Source: Oscillospiraceae bacterium
GTDB lineage: Bacteria > Bacillota > Clostridia > WRCU01
Direction: 5' to 3'
NCBI GenBank assembly: GCA_009783805.1
Contig: WRCU01000006.1
Coordinates: forward strand, 1 to 15,987
DNA: 15,987 bases
Shown: one piece after another, positions 14,015-15,987 of the stretch
Layout: every line of letters starts with the position of its first letter
How positions within the stretch are numbered: position 1 is the first letter of the stretch
Notes under the pieces: model-generated
Databases searched by the model: none
Told to the model about the DNA's origin: nothing
Seen by the model: only the letters and a program-made list of their open reading frames with translations
Made by a program: the position numbers and the translations under genes

Positions 14015-14944
14015 GCGGAAATCGGCAAGAAGTACAGGCTGGTCACCAGGAGCGACATAGACGGGCTGGCATGCGCGGTCCTGCTCAAGGAGATGGGCCT
14101 CATCGGCGAGATCACCTTCGTGCACCCGAAGGACATGCAGGACGGGTTGGTGGAGATCACCGACATGGATATCACGACGAACCTCCCATACGTCGAGGGC
14201 GCGCACCTGGTCTTCGACCACCACTCCAGCGAGGTCGTCAGGACGGGCGACAAGGCCGCGAACCTGGTGCTCGACCCCGACGCCCCGTCGACCGCCCGAG
14301 TGGTCTACGACCATTACGGCGGGTCCGGGACCTTCAGGCCGCACTTCGACGCCATGATGGAGGCCGTGGACAAGGCGGACTCCGCGGCGTTCGCCATGGA
14401 CGACGTGAAGGACCCCAAAGGCTGGGTGCTGCTGAGCTTCCTCATGGACGCGAGGACCGGCCTGGGCAGGTTCAGGAGCTTCACCATATCGAACTATGCG
14501 CTCATGATGAACCTCATAGACCTGTGCAAGGACTTCACGATCGACGAGATATTAAAACTCCCGGACGTCAAGGAGAGGGTGGACCTGTACTTCGAGCAGC
14601 AGGCCTTCTTCAAGGACCAGCTGATGAAGTGCGCGAGCGTCCACGGCAACGTGGTCGTCCTGGACCTGAAGAACGAGGAGACCATATACGCCGGGAACCG
14701 CTTCATGATCTACGTCCTGAACCCCCAATGCGGCGTCTCCATACACAGCATGTGGGGCGTCCGCAAGCAGAATTCCGTCTTCACGGTCGGCAAGTCGATA
14801 TTTAACAAGTCGTCCGAGGCCGACATCGGGGAGATCATGCTCAGGTACGGCGGGGGAGGGCACAGGAACGCCGGCACCTGCCAGGTCGCCAACGGGGATG
14901 CCGAAAGGACGCTGAAGGAGCTCATCGCGGCTTTCAACGCCTGA
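14012..14944 (+). CDS. DHH-family phosphoesterase (DHH plus DHHA1 domains)
   Basis: Predicted cytoplasmic, Mn-dependent phosphoesterase related to exopolyphosphatases and nanoRNases. The 310-aa product begins with YRLVTRSD15-ID17-GLACAVLL, the first metal motif, and has VFD69-H70-H71 as the DHH motif. The C-terminal GGGGHRNAG (280-288) is the DHHA1 substrate-binding loop. KFVHPKDMQDG-like sequence near residue 40 matches a subgroup often annotated as exopolyphosphatase; the true substrate is unclear. ATG 14012 is chosen because GGGGAGG (13999-14005) lies 6 nt upstream; an in-frame ATG at 13997 overlaps that site. It is separated by 89 bp from the ABC exporter and by 13 bp from the methyltransferase. 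Confidence 0.85.
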   Translation: MAEIGKKYRLVTRSDIDGLACAVLLKEMGLIGEITFVHPKDMQDGLVEITDMDITTNLPYVEGAHLVFDHHSSEVVRTGDKAANLVLDPDAPSTARVVYDHYGGSGTFRPHFDAMMEAVDKADSAAFAMDDVKDPKGWVLLSFLMDARTGLGRFRSFTISNYALMMNLIDLCKDFTIDEILKLPDVKERVDLYFEQQAFFKDQLMKCASVHGNVVVLDLKNEETIYAGNRFMIYVLNPQCGVSIHSMWGVRKQNSVFTVGKSIFNKSSEADIGEIMLRYGGGGHRNAGTCQVANGDAERTLKELIAAFNA

Positions 14945-14957
14945 GGTCCAGGCTGCC

Positions 14958-15869
14958 GTGGATGTAGGAAGCCCATTTCAAGGATTCGTTCGCGTAGGGC
15001 CCAGCCACCCAAAGGTCGCTGAGTTAAGGGCCTTGAATGTCAAGGCCCCCGCCCCGGGCGAAAGGCGGTTCTACGCGGAGGGCGTATGGCCGGCCAGGTG
15101 GGTGAAGGGCGGAACCGTGAAGGTTCTGTCCTTTTTCGCGTGCGAGGAAATATTAATCAAGCGGTACGGAGGCGGGGACCCCGGCGGACCCGGAGCGGCC
15201 GGGGCGGCGGCGGGCGCGGGGGGCGGCGGCCATGCCGCCTTTTGGGGGGACCTCAAGGCGATCGGCGCCATGGCGGGCGAGAGGTACCTGGTGGGGGAGA
15301 GGGCGGCGCGTGCCATATCCGACCGCGAGGGGGCGGAGGGAGCCTTCATGGCCTGCGAGTACCCGGCCTTCACGATGGGCGACATTCAGATGGGCGACGA
15401 CGGGATGGTCATGGTCCTGGACGGGCTGGAGACGCCGGGGAACGTCGGCGCCTGCGTGCGCAGCGCGGCCGCCGCGGGATGCGCCGGCGTCGTCATCGTC
15501 AACAGGAAGGCGGGCTTCCTGCACAGCAGGTCCATCAGGTCGAGCCTGGGCGCAGGATTCATCATACCGGTCGTGGAGGCCGACATGGGCTCCTTCGCCG
15601 CTTTCGCGGCGAGGGTCGGGCTCACGGCGTTCGTCAACGATCTTAGGGGGGACCGGAGCGTCTTCGGCGCGGACTACGGGGGCAAGGTGGCCTTGGTTAC
15701 GGGCAACGAGCACGCCGGCGTCTCCCCGCTATGGGAGGGCTTGGGCGGCGGGGTAAAGGTGGTGAGGGTGCGCCTGCCGATGGCCGATGGGGTCGACTCG
15801 TTGAACGCGGGCTTCGCCGCCGCCTTGACGGCGTATGAGGCGGCCAGGTTCAAAGGCCTGCTTCGTTGA
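14958..15869 (+). CDS. SpoU/TrmH-family RNA methyltransferase
   Basis: Predicted to use S-adenosylmethionine to methylate a ribose 2'-OH in rRNA or tRNA. The 303-aa product has the N-terminal substrate-binding pattern (HPKVAELRAL, 17-26) and the three SPOUT motifs in the C-terminal knot: LDGLETPGN162-VGACVR168, VTGNEHAGVS (247-256) and RLPMADGVDSLN283-AGFAAA. The conserved Asn162, Arg168 and Asn283 are present. A Gly/Ala-rich stretch (about 71-92) links the two domains and looks like an inserted linker. GTG 14958 is the only start that keeps the N-terminal domain; its ribosome binding site is weak. It lies 13 bp after the DHH gene, so co-transcription is likely. The 3' end overlaps a minus-strand gene by 20 bp. 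Confidence 0.88.
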   Translation: MDVGSPFQGFVRVGPSHPKVAELRALNVKAPAPGERRFYAEGVWPARWVKGGTVKVLSFFACEEILIKRYGGGDPGGPGAAGAAAGAGGGGHAAFWGDLKAIGAMAGERYLVGERAARAISDREGAEGAFMACEYPAFTMGDIQMGDDGMVMVLDGLETPGNVGACVRSAAAAGCAGVVIVNRKAGFLHSRSIRSSLGAGFIIPVVEADMGSFAAFAARVGLTAFVNDLRGDRSVFGADYGGKVALVTGNEHAGVSPLWEGLGGGVKVVRVRLPMADGVDSLNAGFAAALTAYEAARFKGLLR

Positions 15870-15987
15870 CCTTTCCGAGCAGGGCCGAAAGCCGCTCGTT
15901 CCTCATGAAGCTGTTGAGGATGCCTAAGTAGGCCGACTCGGTATCCCCCTTCCAACTCTCGCAAATCATCCTCGCGTCCTTGACGGA
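15850..15987 (-). CDS. 3' end of an unidentified gene, cut by the window edge
   Basis: Reading the minus strand from the window edge gives 45 sense codons and a TGA stop at 15852-15850. The peptide includes ARMICESWKGDTESAYLGIL and ends LLGKVNEAGL. Residue composition is mixed and protein-like, with no low-complexity bias, and would form amphipathic helices. It overlaps the last 20 bp of the methyltransferase gene tail to tail. The rest lies outside the window, so I cannot name a family. Confidence 0.6.
   Translation of the reverse strand, partial: SVKDARMICESWKGDTESAYLGILNSFMRNERLSALLGKVNEAGL

Overview
The window is mostly very G+C-rich DNA from a bacterium. Genes have GGAGG-type ribosome binding sites, one protein carries a classical lipobox, and there is a heterodimeric ABC exporter pair of the kind common in Firmicutes. 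The sulfatase is of the Cys type, which needs a formylglycine-generating enzyme. AGG (Arg) and ATA (Ile) codons are frequent even in the GC-rich genes. A high-GC, probably anaerobic, gut-type Firmicute (Clostridia, perhaps near Christensenellales) would fit, but that is a low-confidence inference. I see no rRNA, tRNA, CRISPR array or transposase.

Layout. Bases 1-112 hold a 14-bp tandem repeat that decays toward a Cys-type sulfatase gene (128-1678, +). From about 1750 to 3790 the DNA changes sharply to A+T-rich. This island codes for a small Cys/His-rich, probably exported protein (1882-2208, +), a near-perfect intrinsic terminator (2238-2267), and an orphan solute-binding lipoprotein (2308-3741, +). 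GC-rich DNA resumes with a GalE-type epimerase (3818-4834, +) whose only sensible start codon is ATA. A 313-bp convergent gap (4835-5147) contains an AT-rich patch with a long imperfect inverted repeat.

On the minus strand, a tight three-gene operon reads GH36 alpha-galactosidase (8977-6830), a two-domain protein with a TIGR04076-like N-terminus and a GNAT C-terminus (6826-6056), and an APH-fold kinase (6056-5148). A 365-bp divergent regulatory region (8978-9342) carries dyads and -10 boxes facing both ways. It separates this operon from a plus-strand run: sugar-phosphate isomerase-like TIM barrel (9343-10242), ABC exporter half-transporters A and B (10297-12027 and 12024-13922, 4-nt overlap), DHH phosphoesterase (14012-14944) and SpoU/TrmH RNA methyltransferase (14958-15869). 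The 3' end of a minus-strand gene (15987-15850) overlaps the methyltransferase gene tail to tail.

How they may work together. Sulfatase, solute-binding protein, alpha-galactosidase, GalE, APH-fold kinase and TIM-barrel isomerase suggest use of galactose-containing, perhaps sulfated, glycans. The most interesting idea is that the APH-fold kinase is a NahK-like sugar-1-kinase feeding GalE, with the fused GNAT protein as a new partner. The ABC exporter, DHH protein and RNA methyltransferase look like ordinary housekeeping or export genes.
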